Part shown: piece after piece, positions 29,404 through 39,220 of the stretch
How the letters are laid out: each line of letters begins with the position of its first letter
Position numbering within the stretch: the stretch's first letter is position 1
Source: CAWDVK01 sp963805715
Lineage (GTDB): Bacteria > Actinomycetota > Actinomycetes > Streptosporangiales > Streptosporangiaceae
Direction: 5' to 3'
Assembly: GCA_963805715.1 (NCBI GenBank)
Contig: CAWDVK010000007.1
Span: 124,001 to 188,000, forward strand
DNA length: 64,000 nucleotides
The notes under the pieces: model-generated
Database searches by the model: none
What the model was told of the DNA's origin: nothing
Seen by the model: the letters and a program-made list of their open reading frames with translations, nothing else
Made by a program: the position numbers and the translations under genes

Positions 29404-30896
29404 CCGAGCCAGCCACGCTGGTGGCCTACGACGACGCGGTGGCCAGGTACGAGCCCGTGATCGGGCTGGAGACGCACGTGGAGCTGGGCACCACGGCCAA
29501 GATGTTCTGCGGCTGCCCGACTCGCTTCGGTGCCGAGCCCAACTCGGCCGTCTGCCCGGTCTGCCTGGGCCTGCCCGGCTCGCTGCCGGTCACGAACGTA
29601 GCGGCGATCGAGTACACGATCCGGATCGGCCTGGCGCTGAACTGCGGCATCGCCTCATGGTGCCGGTTCGCCCGGAAGAACTACTTCTATCCGGACATGC
29701 CGAAGGATTACCAGATCTCGCAGTATGACGAGCCGCTCTGCACGGATGGCTGGCTCAACGTCAGCGTCGGCGACCAGCACGTCAGGGTCGGCATCGAGCG
29801 CGTGCACCTGGAGGAGGACACCGGGAAGTCGCTGCACGTCGGCGGCGCCACCGGCCGGATCCACGGTGCTGATTACTCACTGGTCGATTACAACCGGGCC
29901 GGGATCCCGCTGGTCGAGGTCGTCACCAAGCCAGTGCCCGGCACCGGCGCGCTGGCGCCGGAAGTGGCGCGGGCCTACGTCACCGAGCTGCGCGACGTGC
30001 TGCGGACCCTGGGCGTCTCGGACGTCCGGATGGAGGAGGGATCGCTGCGCTGCGACGTGAATGTCTCGATCGCGCCGGCCTCGTCCGCCTGGGGCACCCG
30101 GACCGAGACCAAGAACGTCAACTCGCTGCGGTCAGTCGAGCGGGCGGTCCGGTTCGAGATCCAGCGGCAGGCAGCCGTGCTGGACGCGGGCCAGAAGGTG
30201 GTGCAGGAGACCCGGCATCTGCACGAGGACACGGGCACCACCACCTCCGGCCGGAGCAAGGAAGAGGCGCAGGACTACCGCTACTTCCCCGAGCCCGACC
30301 TGCTGCCGGTCGCGCCGTCGCCGGACTGGGTCGAGGAACTGCGCGCGGCTCTCCCGGAGCTGCCGGCCGCGCGCCGGGCCCGGCTGCAGGCCGAGTGGGA
30401 GCTGCCCGACCTCGACATGGCCGCTTTGCGGCACGCCGGGGCGATCGACCTGGTCGAGCAGACGGTGGCGGCCGGCGCCGCGCCCGCCGACGCGCGCAAG
30501 TGGTGGCTCGGCGAGCTGCTGCGGCGCGCGAACGAGTCCGGCGTCGAGCTGGCCGCGCTGCCCGTCACCCCGGCTCAGGTCGCCAGGGTCGCGGAGCTGG
30601 TCGCGACGGGCGCGCTCAATGACAAGCTGGCCAGGCAGGCACTGGACGGCATGCTGGCGGGCGAGGGCGACCCCGACCAGGTGGTGGCGGCCCGCTCCCT
30701 CGCCGTGGTCAGCGACGACGGCGAGCTGCTCTCGGCGGTGGACGCCGCGATCGCCGCGAATCCCGACGTGGTCGCCAAGATCCGGTCCGGGAAGACCGCC
30801 GCGGCCGGAGTGCTCGTCGGCGCCGTGATGAAGGCGACCAGGGGGCAGGCGGACGCGACGCGGGCCCGCGAGCTCATCATGGAGCGGCTCGGCTGA
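29400..30896 (+). CDS. gatB: Asp/Glu-tRNA amidotransferase subunit B
   Basis: The 498-residue GatB phosphorylates mischarged Glu-tRNA(Gln) and amidates it. YEPVIGLETHVELGTTAKMFCGCP and CPVCLGLPGSLPV give the kinase-domain start with its zinc-site cysteines, and KNYFYPDMPKDYQISQYD is diagnostic. The C-terminal YqeY-like tail ends RGQADATRARELIMERLG. The ATG at 29400 overlaps the gatA stop and follows GGGAGG; an in-frame GTG at 29388 is less likely. Confidence 0.97.
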
Positions 30897-31306
30897 CTTC
30901 CCCGTGGCATGGCTCCGAAGCCGCGGGCAGCTGCCGCAGGCCGTCCCGGTCTATCCCGGGATCGGCCCGGTGCCGGGCTCGCGGCAGCCCGCCAGCGGCC
31001 GGTCCTGAACCGGCCGCAATCATCAGATGTGACTGCCGTCCCGCTAATCCCGGCGCTTCAGTTGTCTCCCTCTGTACGCCCTTCCTCAATCGAAGCGTGA
31101 CCTTAGGCACGTAGGGTTAAGACCAGATCGCATTGCGAGAACGCGTCCTCCTCTGCGCGATCAGGCTGCCCGTGACGGTAGGTCAGGACACGGCAGGCTG
31201 TGCGTTGCCGTTGCTCAGTGCGGAGCCGCGGGCACTGCTGAATTAGTCAAGCCAGCGCCCGCGATGGCCGCGCTCACACCACGCAAGACGCGAAGGAGGA
31301 GGACAG
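30897..31306 (+). promoter_or_regulatory. Intergenic stretch before second GGDEF-EAL gene
   Basis: The 410 bases carry no gene I can support on either strand. The right half (31030-31230) is less GC-rich and should hold the promoter of the next gene; no sigma-70-type pair stands out. An RBS-like GAAGGAGGAGG lies at its end (31292-31302). Confidence 0.4.
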
Positions 31307-31339
31307 GTGCGCACGGATGCGGTCGGCGGCGCCCGATGA
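31307..31339 (+). CDS. Possible 10-residue leader peptide coupled to the GGDEF-EAL gene
   Basis: A GTG at 31307 sits 4-5 bases after GAAGGAGGAGG and encodes MRTDAVGGAR. Its TGA overlaps the ATG of the next gene in an ATGA arrangement. This strong RBS otherwise lacks a well-placed start. It could drive translational coupling, or it may simply belong to a mis-read N-terminus of the large gene. Confidence 0.35.
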   Translation: MRTDAVGGAR

Positions 31340-34320
31340 GCGCAGCGGCGGCTCTGTGGACGGTAGCCGGATCGGTCGCGGCCGCCGCCGCGGTCGCCGT
31401 GCTGCTGCGCGCCGCGCGGCGCTACCCGGCCTGCTCGGCTGCCTGCCGCTGGCTGGCGGCGGCAGCCGCGGCCTGGGGCGCCGCCTTCATCGCCGTCAAC
31501 CTCGACACCGGGCCGATCACCGGCATGATCAGTCCGCTGACGCTCGCCGACCTGCTCGGCTTGCTGGCGCTCCCGGTCCTCGTTGCGGGCCTGGTCAGTC
31601 TCGGCTCCGGGGCCAGCGCCCCGGACCGGACCGAGCCACCTGGCGACGGCCTGGCCCTGCGGCCGGTGGCCGGGCGGCAGGCACCCGGCCGGATCGAGGC
31701 GGCGCGGCGGCTGGCTGCCCGGCGCCCGGCAGTACGGCGGCTGACCCGCGCCGAATCCGAGGAAGCGGAGCGCGGCCACGCCGGGACGGCCATGCGCGGG
31801 CTGAGCCAGGGCAGCCTGGCCCGGGTCGCGGACGCCTGCCTGCTGGCAGCGGCGCTGTTCATCCTCGGCTGGCTGGCCGTGCTCCGGCCCGCCTATGAAA
31901 CGGCGCAAGTCGGGGCAGGGACCTTCGCGGTCGGCCTGATTCACCCGCTTGCTGACCTGGTGGTGCTCGGCGGCGTCCTGGTGGTCGCGGTCCGGGCCGG
32001 ATGGATCGGGCTGCCCCCCTTCCTGGCGCTGCTGGCCGCCACGGCGGGAGACTTCCTGGCCGTCCAGGCCAGGACTAGCGGGACGCACCCGGGGACCTGG
32101 CCGCTGGTGGCCTGGCTGGCGAGCATCTGCCTGCTGGCGGCGACTCCGGTCCTGCTGGGCGCCGCGGCCAGGCGGAACAAGGCGGAGCAACCTGACCAGG
32201 CTGCCGCGGTCCCGGATCAGCCCGCGCCCGATCACGCCGGGGCGGATCGCCCTGATCCCGATCACGCGGGCCGGCGCGATCGGCCCGGCCAGCGGGACAT
32301 GCCGGGCAGCGAGCCGCAGCTCCCCGTCTGGGCGGCCGCCGGCTGCGTGGCAGCGGCCGCGCTGGTCACCCTCATCTGGTCGCTGACCGGCGCCAGCCTG
32401 GCTCCGGCCGTCGTGGTCGTCATCTGCGCTGCCGTGCTCCTGCTGGCGGTCCGCCTGGCCGGATTGCTGCGGCAGGTCAGTGCCGCCGCCCTGCATGTGC
32501 GCGAGTCGGGGCGGCAGTTCCGCGAGCTGGCCGACCGCACCAGCGACGCGGTCCTGCTGTGTGACATCGACAGCACCATCCGGTACGTGAGCCCGGCTGT
32601 GTCGCATTACGGGTACTCGCCGGCCAGCCTGCTCGGCACTCAGCTATCCGCGCTGCTGCACCCGGAAGACCGGGCCGGCGCGATCCGCGCGGCGCGGGCC
32701 GCGGGCCGCGGGTCACCGGCGCCGGGCAGGCTCTCCTGCCGGGTCCGGTCGGCGGACGGCACCTGGCAGCACGTGGAGGCGGCGATCTCGCCTTACCGGG
32801 AGCGCGGCGCACCGGAGCGGCTGCTGATCACCGCGCGGGACGTGAGCGACCAGGTGGCGCTGCGCCGGCAGGTGACGCACCTGACCTTCCACGACGGGCT
32901 GACCGGGCTGCCGAACCGCGCCTATCTCGAGGAGCGCGCCAAGGACCTGCTGGCCAGGACCGGCCAGCCGGGCAGCGAGCCGCCCGCCGAGGCCGGAGCG
33001 ATCTTCGTTGACCTGGACGGATTCACGGCGGTGAACGACCTGGTCGGCCATGGCGCAGCTGACCTGCTGCTGGCGCAGGCGGCGCTGCGGCTGCGGGCCG
33101 TGGCGCCGCCGCAGGACACGGTGGCCCGCTGGGGCGGGGACGAGTTCGCGGTTCTGATCGAGAGCGGCATCAGCCCGCAGGAGATCGTTGATGTCGCCGA
33201 GCGCCTCGCCGGGGGCATCGCCGCTGAGCCGTTCCGGGTGGCCGACCGCGATATCTCGCTCACCGCGAGCGTGGGGGTGGCGCTCGCGCTCCCGGCTGAG
33301 TCCGAGCACCTGCTGCGCAACGCGGATGTGGCCATGTCCAGGGCCAAGGCGAGCGGCGGCGGCCGGGTCGAGGTGTTCGCCTCGCATATGCACTCCGATG
33401 TCGTGCGCAGGCTGGAGCTCACCAGCGACCTGCGTGCGGCCGTCGCCGAGGGCAGCATCGGCATCGAGTACCAGCCCATCGTGGAACTCGACACCTCTCG
33501 GGTCACCGGGGTGGAGGCGCTCGTGCGCTGGTCCCGGCACGGCAGCCAGGTGCCGCCGGGCGAGTTCCTGGGCGTGGCCGAGGATTCCGGGCTCATCGTC
33601 CCGCTCGGGGACCGGGTGCTCCGGCACGCCTGCCTGCAGGTGGCCCGGTGGCGGGAGTCAGGCTGGGAGATCGGCCTCGCGGTGAATTTCTCGCTCCGGC
33701 AGGTCGGCGCGTCGCGCTTCACCGACACCGTGCTGGCGGCGCTGGACGACAGCGGCCTGCCCGCCACCGCGCTGATCCTGGAAGTCGCCGAGCGCGTGCT
33801 GATCGAGGGAGCGGACTCGATCGTGGCCAGCCTGGCCAGGCTCCGGCGCCGTGGCATCCGGCTAGCGATTGACGACTTCGGCACCGGTTACGCATCGCTG
33901 GCCTACCTTCGCCAGCTGCCGGTCGACATCATCAAGATCGACCCGTCGTTCGTGGCCGGACTGGGCACCGACGCCGTGCTCGCGATGCTCACCCGCACCA
34001 TTGTCCGGGTCGGCCATGGCCTCGGCATCGAGGTCGTGGCCGAGGGAATCGAGCAGCCGAAGCAGCTGGAGATGCTCAGGGCGATGGGCTGCAGCAGGGG
34101 CCAGGGCTACCTGGTCGCCAGGCCGATGGCGGCGACGGGCATCGAGGCGGCGCTGGCCCGCGAGGACCGGCTGCGCCGGGCGGGCCGCGGCGATGACCGG
34201 TCAGCCGCCGCGGCGGCCGTCTTCCTGGCTGCGCCGGCGCCGGGGCGGGGCATCCCGGCGGATGCCCTGCCCCCCGACGCGACGGCCTCGCTGCCGGAGG
34301 CGCCGGCCCCGGCCAGCTGA
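31336..34320 (+). CDS. Membrane PAS-GGDEF-EAL protein (c-di-GMP turnover)
   Basis: Taking the ATG at 31336 gives 994 residues. About eight to ten membrane helices occupy residues 1-380, interrupted by a hydrophilic Asp/Pro/Gln-rich linker near residue 300. A PAS domain follows (RQFRELADRTSDAVLLCDID, about residues 392-490), with a PAC-like end ERLLITARDVSDQ. The GGDEF core is RWGGDEFAVLIE (near residue 599) and the EAL core is VEALVRWSRHG (near residue 726) with IDDFGTGYASL and KIDPSF. All signature residues are kept. The frame is open upstream to 31264, so the start is not certain. It ends in an Ala/Pro-rich tail. Confidence 0.9.
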   Translation: MSAAAALWTVAGSVAAAAAVAVLLRAARRYPACSAACRWLAAAAAAWGAAFIAVNLDTGPITGMISPLTLADLLGLLALPVLVAGLVSLGSGASAPDRTEPPGDGLALRPVAGRQAPGRIEAARRLAARRPAVRRLTRAESEEAERGHAGTAMRGLSQGSLARVADACLLAAALFILGWLAVLRPAYETAQVGAGTFAVGLIHPLADLVVLGGVLVVAVRAGWIGLPPFLALLAATAGDFLAVQARTSGTHPGTWPLVAWLASICLLAATPVLLGAAARRNKAEQPDQAAAVPDQPAPDHAGADRPDPDHAGRRDRPGQRDMPGSEPQLPVWAAAGCVAAAALVTLIWSLTGASLAPAVVVVICAAVLLLAVRLAGLLRQVSAAALHVRESGRQFRELADRTSDAVLLCDIDSTIRYVSPAVSHYGYSPASLLGTQLSALLHPEDRAGAIRAARAAGRGSPAPGRLSCRVRSADGTWQHVEAAISPYRERGAPERLLITARDVSDQVALRRQVTHLTFHDGLTGLPNRAYLEERAKDLLARTGQPGSEPPAEAGAIFVDLDGFTAVNDLVGHGAADLLLAQAALRLRAVAPPQDTVARWGGDEFAVLIESGISPQEIVDVAERLAGGIAAEPFRVADRDISLTASVGVALALPAESEHLLRNADVAMSRAKASGGGRVEVFASHMHSDVVRRLELTSDLRAAVAEGSIGIEYQPIVELDTSRVTGVEALVRWSRHGSQVPPGEFLGVAEDSGLIVPLGDRVLRHACLQVARWRESGWEIGLAVNFSLRQVGASRFTDTVLAALDDSGLPATALILEVAERVLIEGADSIVASLARLRRRGIRLAIDDFGTGYASLAYLRQLPVDIIKIDPSFVAGLGTDAVLAMLTRTIVRVGHGLGIEVVAEGIEQPKQLEMLRAMGCSRGQGYLVARPMAATGIEAALAREDRLRRAGRGDDRSAAAAAVFLAAPAPGRGIPADALPPDATASLPEAPAPAS

Positions 34321-34376
34321 GCGACGGGCTGGGGCGCCGGTACACTGCAGTTCCGCCCCATGCTGACGGAGGACCC

Positions 34377-35355
34377 GTGGCCGCACCGATCGTCCTTGTT
34401 GCCGAGGAGCTCTCCGGCCGGCATCGCCGAGCTCGAATCCGGCTTCGAGATCCGCTATACCGACGGCAGCGACCGGAGCAAGCTGCTGCCCGCTCTCGCC
34501 GATGCCGACGCCGTCATCGTGCGCAGCGCCACGAAGATCGACGCTGAGGCCATCGCCCGCGCGCCCAGGCTGCGGGTCGTCGCGCGGGCCGGGGTCGGCC
34601 TTGACAACGTGGACGTCGAGGCGGCCACCAGGGCCGGCGTCATGGTCGTCAACGCGCCGCGGTCGAATATCGTGAGCGCCGCGGAGCACGCCGTCGCGCT
34701 GCTCCTGGCCCTCGCGCGGAACATCCCCCAGGCGATGGCCTCGCTGCAGGGCGGCGCCTGGAAGCGCGCCTTGTTCACCGGCGTGGAGCTGCAGGGCAAG
34801 GTCGCTGGCATCCTCGGCCTCGGCAAGATCGGCGCGCTGGTCGCCCAGCGGCTCGCGGCCTTCGGCATGACGGTGATCGCCCACGACCCCTATATCGAGC
34901 CCGCCGCGGCCGCCGGCATCGGCGTGCGCCTGGTCAGCCTCGATGAGCTGCTCGCGGAGTCTGATTTCATCACGGTGCACCTGCCCCGCAACGCCGAGAC
35001 GACGGGGATCCTGGGCGAGCGGGCACTACGGCTGGTCAAGCCCGAGGTCAGGATCATTAACGCCTCGCGCGGCGGGATCGTGGACGAGCAGGCGCTCGCG
35101 AACGCGCTGACTGACGGCCGGGTGGCCGGCGCGGCGCTGGACGTCTACGCGACGGAGCCCTGCACGGACAGCCCGCTCTTCAGCTTCCCGAACGTGGTCG
35201 TGACGCCGCACCTCGGGGCCAGCACGCATGAGGCGCAGGAGAAGGCGGGTACCCAGGTCGCGGAGTCCGTCCGGCTGGCGCTGGCCGGTGAGTTCGTCCC
35301 GGATGCCGTTAATGTCAGCGGCGGCGCCGTGGCGCAGCCAACCGGGCAGGGGTAG
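34377..35355 (+). CDS. serA: D-3-phosphoglycerate dehydrogenase, short form with an early frame break
   Basis: SerA oxidises 3-phosphoglycerate at the start of serine synthesis. GTG at 34377 with GGAGG upstream encodes MAAPIVLVAEELS. Two missing bases near 34413-34418 (probably CCCC read as CC) are needed to reach PAGIAELESGFEIRYTDGSD. The Rossmann motif GLGKIGALVAQRLAAFGM, catalytic Arg and Glu regions (NASRGGIVDE; DVYATEP) and the His in TPHLGAST are present. The protein stops at about 326 residues, right after VPDAVNVSGGAVA. It therefore lacks the ASB and ACT regulatory domains of the roughly 530-residue actinobacterial enzyme. No remnant follows before leuB. Confidence 0.9.
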
Positions 35356-35412
35356 CCGCCTGACGCTGGCCGGGCTTGGCACCGGGCGCCGGCTGGCCAG
35401 TAAGGTACTCCC

Positions 35413-36465
35413 GTGGCGGCGCGCAGCATCCGGATAGCAGTGATCGGCGGCGATGGCATCGGCCCGGAGGTGGTCGCTGAGGCGATCAAGGTGCTGAGGG
35501 TCGCGGTGGCCGGCCCGGCGATCGAGACGACCAGCTATGACCTCGGATCGGAGCGCTGGCACCGCAGCGGCGAGATGCTGCCCGACTCGGTTCTCGCCGA
35601 GATCAGCGAGCACGACGCGATCATGCTCGGTGCGGTCGGCGACCCGAGCGTGCCAAGCGGCGTGCTCGAGCGCGGCCTGGTGCTCCGGCTCAGGTTCGAG
35701 CTGGACCAGTACGTCAATCTCCGGCCGGTCCGCCTGTATCCGGGGGTCGCGTCAGCGCTGGCCGGCATGCGGTCGGAGTCGATCGACATGCTGATCGTCC
35801 GGGAGGGCACGGAGGGCCCCTACGTCGAGGCCGGCGGCTTCACCCGCAAGGGCACGCCGGCCGAGGTAGCCACCCAGGAAAGCGTCAACACGGCCTTCGG
35901 CGTCGGCCGGGTCACCCGGTACGCGCTGCAGCGCGCCGAGGCGCGGCAGCAGCGCAAGCTCACGCTCGTGCATAAGGCCAACGTCCTCGCCTATGCGGGC
36001 GACCTGTGGCAGCGGACCCTGGAGGCGCAGGCCGGTGACTTCCCCGAGGTGACGGCCGAGTACTGCCACATGGACGCGGCCTCGAACTATTTCGTCACCC
36101 AGCCAGACCGGTTTGACGTGATCCTCACGGACAATCTGTTCGGCGACATACTCGCCGCCCTCGGCGCTGCGCTGGCCGGCGGCATCGGCCTGGCCGCTGG
36201 CGCCAGCATCAACCCCGAGCGGACATCCCCGAGCATGTTCGAGCCGGTGCACGGCAGCGCGCCCGATATCGCCGGCCAGCAGAAGGCCGATCCGACCGCG
36301 GCCATCCTGTCCGCGGCCATGCTGTGCGAGCACGTCGGCCTGACCGCCGAGTCGGCCCGCATCGAGCAGGCGGTCGCCGATGACCTGCTGGAACGCCAAG
36401 GTGCCTGGGCGGCCCGCTCGACCCCGGAAATCGGCGACGACATCGCCGAGCGCGTGGCAGGCTAG
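35413..36465 (+). CDS. leuB: 3-isopropylmalate dehydrogenase
   Basis: The 350-residue enzyme catalyses the oxidative decarboxylation step of leucine synthesis. It begins IRIAVIGGDGIGPEVVAEAIKVL. It carries RLRFELDQYVNLRPVRLYPG, REGTEGPYVEAGG, the catalytic Lys in VHKANVLAYAGDLW, and the Mg-binding DNLFGDILAALGAAL with GSAPDIAGQQKADPTAAILS. GTG start with AAGG upstream. Length is normal. Confidence 0.94.
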   Translation: MAARSIRIAVIGGDGIGPEVVAEAIKVLRVAVAGPAIETTSYDLGSERWHRSGEMLPDSVLAEISEHDAIMLGAVGDPSVPSGVLERGLVLRLRFELDQYVNLRPVRLYPGVASALAGMRSESIDMLIVREGTEGPYVEAGGFTRKGTPAEVATQESVNTAFGVGRVTRYALQRAEARQQRKLTLVHKANVLAYAGDLWQRTLEAQAGDFPEVTAEYCHMDAASNYFVTQPDRFDVILTDNLFGDILAALGAALAGGIGLAAGASINPERTSPSMFEPVHGSAPDIAGQQKADPTAAILSAAMLCEHVGLTAESARIEQAVADDLLERQGAWAARSTPEIGDDIAERVAG

Positions 36466-36495
36466 CCGCGCGCCCGACGCGGCCAGCCGCGCACC

Positions 36496-36565
36496 GGGCC
36501 GGTCAGTCTGGGCCAGTCACGCTGGGCCGGTCACGCTGGGCCGGTCACGCTGGGCCGGTCACGCG
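36496..36565 (+). repeat. Five 14-nt tandem repeats
   Basis: The unit GGGCCGGTCACGCT is repeated five times with a few substitutions. It lies between the converging 3' ends of leuB and the threonine-synthase gene, and the last copy contains the latter's stop codon. Confidence 0.95.
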
Positions 36566-37749
36566 CCGGCGCCCGGCATCGTCTCCGGGTACTTCAGCCC
36601 GGCGCCGGTGCTGAGCACGACTACCTCGTCGCTGCCGGCCAGCCAGCCGGACTGGCGCAGCTGCGCGACCCCGGCGAAGCAGGCCGCTCCCTCGGGACAG
36701 ACCCACGTTCCCTCGGCCCGCGCCACCTGCCGCTGCGCGGCCAGCAGCTCGCTGTCGGTCACGGCCACCGCGGTCCCGCCGGTGGACCGGACGGCGTCCA
36801 GCACCAGGAAGCCGCCCAGCGGGGCCGGAACGGTCAGGCCGAAGGCCACGGTGCTGGCATCCGGCCACGGCTCCGTCTTGGCCGAGCCGTGCTCGTAGGC
36901 CCGCACCACCGGCGCGCAGCCTGCTGACTGCACGGCCACCAGGCGCGGCAGCGGCCGGTCAATCCAGCCGAGCTCGCGCAGCTCCAGCAGCGCCTTCCAG
37001 ATCCCGATCAGGCCGACGCCGCCGCCGACCGGGCACACGATGACATCCGGGACCCGCCAGCCCAGCTGCTCGGCGATCTCCAGGCCGATCGTCTTCTTGC
37101 CCTCCAGCCGGTACGGCTCACGCAGCGTCGAGACGTCCTGCCAGCCGTCCCGGCCGTCCAGCTCGGCGCCGACCAGTTTCGCCGCATCGCCGATCAGGCC
37201 GTCGACCAGCCGGGTCTGCGCGCCAACCGCCTGGCATTCCGACCTGGTGATCTCGGGCGCGTCCGCCGGCATGGCCACCAGGCAGGGCAGCCCCGCCCTG
37301 GCGCAGTAGGCCGCCCAGGCGGCGCCCGCGTTGCCGTTCGTGGGCATGGCGACCCCGGCGGCTCCGAGCTCGGCAGCACGCGACACCCCGACGGCGGCGC
37401 CGCGTGCCTTGAAGGTGGCCGTCGGCAGCGGGCTCTCGTCCTTCATCAGCAGGCCCGGCAGCCCGATCGCGGCGCCCAGCCGGGGCATGGCGAGCAGCGG
37501 CGTCATGCCCTCGCCGAAGGTCACAACCGCGGCAGGCCCGGTCACCGGGAGCAGCTCGTGATAACGCCACAGCGAGCCGGGCCTGGCCGCGATAACGCCG
37601 GGGCCGGCCAGCTCAGCCACCCGGCCGAGGTCGTACCTGGCCAGCAGCGGGGCGCCGCATGCGCAGGTGCCCTGCAGCTTCGCCGCATCGGCGCGCGCCG
37701 CGCACCGGGAGCACTCCAGATCGGTCAGCGCCGAGTAGCCGCTGGTCAT
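36559..37749 (-). CDS. Threonine synthase-like PLP enzyme
   Basis: The 396-residue fold-type II PLP enzyme opens with a zinc-ribbon-like segment (two Cys in LECSRCAAR, two in GTCACGAPLL). The PLP lysine lies in PTATFKARGA, and the phosphate-binding loop is TNGNAGAAWAAY. CPVGGGVGLIGIW and STGAGLKYPETMP match threonine synthases, which convert O-phosphohomoserine to threonine. Because the zinc ribbon and the short C-terminus also occur in related lyases, thrC is likely but not certain. Confidence 0.8.
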   Translation of the reverse strand: MTSGYSALTDLECSRCAARADAAKLQGTCACGAPLLARYDLGRVAELAGPGVIAARPGSLWRYHELLPVTGPAAVVTFGEGMTPLLAMPRLGAAIGLPGLLMKDESPLPTATFKARGAAVGVSRAAELGAAGVAMPTNGNAGAAWAAYCARAGLPCLVAMPADAPEITRSECQAVGAQTRLVDGLIGDAAKLVGAELDGRDGWQDVSTLREPYRLEGKKTIGLEIAEQLGWRVPDVIVCPVGGGVGLIGIWKALLELRELGWIDRPLPRLVAVQSAGCAPVVRAYEHGSAKTEPWPDASTVAFGLTVPAPLGGFLVLDAVRSTGGTAVAVTDSELLAAQRQVARAEGTWVCPEGAACFAGVAQLRQSGWLAGSDEVVVLSTGAGLKYPETMPGAGA

Positions 37750-37946
37750 GCGCGTCCTTTCCGGCTGTGGTCGTGCCTGCCGCGAGCTGGCTTGATCGCG
37801 GCGACTGCTGCCCGCCTTGTATTGTCCAGGTCATCGAGTCCCGAAATGCCGGGGGTGCCCCCCTCGCCTGCCCCGGCCGCCTGACTGATGAGGTCAGCAC
37901 CAGCGGGCGCCTCGCTGCGGTCCCCCGCGGCCCGCGGCGTCAGCGC

Positions 37947-39220
37947 GTGGCGGTGGTGGCCTTCTTCGCCGTACTCGGCCTCGCATCCGGCGGCTGGCTA
38001 GCCAGGATTCCGGCTATCAAGCACAGCCTGCAGCTGTCCGACGGCATGCTCGGCGTGGCCCTGCTCGCCGCTCCGATCGGCCTCGTCGCCCTGGTGACGC
38101 TGGCCAGCCGGGTCATCGACCGGGCCGGCAGCAGGGCCACTGCCGTCGCGGCCGGCACCGGTGCCGCGCTGCTGCCCATCGCGGCCGGCCTCGCCCCGGA
38201 CCTGCCGGTGCTGATGGCCGCGCTGTTCACGTTCGGCGGCCTCAGCGGCCTGATGGACGTGGCGATGAATTCCCAGGCCGTGCAGGTCCAGCAGCGCTTC
38301 GGCCGCCCGCTGATGTCGTCGTTCCATGCCTGCTACAGCTTCGGCGCGCTGGCCGGCTCGCTGCTGGGCGGACTGTGCGCCTGGGCGGGCGTGAGCCCGG
38401 CGGTCAACTTCGTGCTGGCCGGGCTGCCGCTGGCCGGGGTTGTGCTGCTGGCCGGGCGCTGGCTGATTCCCGGCCGGCCCCGGCGCCCGGGGAGCCGGCC
38501 GGAGGTCAGCGGGCCGGGGACGAGCGGGCCGGGGATGAGCGGGCCGGGGATGAGCGGGCCGGGGATGAGCGGGCCGGGGATGAGCGGGCCGCTGATTCCG
38601 GCGGTCCCGCCGCCTCGGCTGGCCGGGTCTCCCGCCTCGCTGTCAGCCGTACGGGACTGCGCTGGGCCTCGCCGCTCTTGCTTCTCGGCCTGCTGGCCGT
38701 GTGCTCGCTGCTCGGCGAGGGCGCGGCCGACAGCTGGAGCGCGGTCTACCTGCATGACAACCTGGGGACGTCGGCTGCCTTCGCGGCCCTGGGGTTTGCG
38801 GCATTCTCGGTCACGATGGCCTTCGGCAGGCTCACCGGCGACAAGCTGGCGCTGCGGTTCGGGCCCGCGGTGCTGGTGCGCGGCAGCGGCCTGCTGGCCG
38901 CGGCCGGTCTGACCGGTGCGCTGCTGAGTCACAGCCCGGCGGTCGTGGTCGCTGGTTTCGCCGTCTTCGGCGCGGGGCTGTCGTGCACGTTTCCCCAGCT
39001 GCTGTCGGCGGCCGGGAACGCCGATCCGGCTCGCCCGGCCGGCGGCATCGCGCGGGTGGCCGGCATGGGGTACGCCGGCCTGCTCGGCGGACCGGTGCTG
39101 ATCGGCGGCGTGGCCAGCGCGGTCGGGCTCACGGCAGCACTCGGGATCCCGGCGCTGCTTGCGCTCGGCATCGCCGCGGGCGCCGGGGCGGCAGGCCTGC
39201 GGCCGGCACCGCGCGGCTGA
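37947..39220 (+). CDS. MFS transporter, frame broken in the central loop
   Basis: The N-terminal half has six helices starting VAVVAFFAVLGLASGGWLARIPAIKHSL, with ALFTFGGLSGLMDVAMNSQAV and SFHACYSFGALAGSLLGG. The C-terminal half starts at LRWASPLLLLGLLAVCSLLGEGAADSWSAVYLHD and continues to the stop at 39220. The halves are in different frames (-1 shift between about 38590 and 38660). The predicted cytoplasmic loop between helices 6 and 7 is made of 15-nt tandem repeats encoding a Met-Ser-Gly-Pro-Gly ladder. The pattern is close to YbjJ/fucose-permease-like MFS proteins; the substrate is unknown. The start is uncertain; the GTG at 37947 is the latest plausible one. Confidence 0.72.
38508..38591 (+). 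repeat. 15-nt tandem repeats inside the MFS gene
   Basis: Five full copies and one partial copy of AGCGGGCCGGGGATG. The unit is a multiple of three, so copy-number change would not alter the reading frame. It encodes repeated Ser-Gly-Pro-Gly-Met in the central loop. Confidence 0.95.

Noticed and set aside
30877..31110. A 77-codon minus-strand frame in the gatB/GGDEF gap
   Set aside because: It overlaps the gatB end, has no RBS and resembles no family.
38508..38591. Phase variation of the MFS gene by its repeats
   Set aside because: The 15-nt unit keeps the reading frame, so copy-number change alone cannot switch the gene off.
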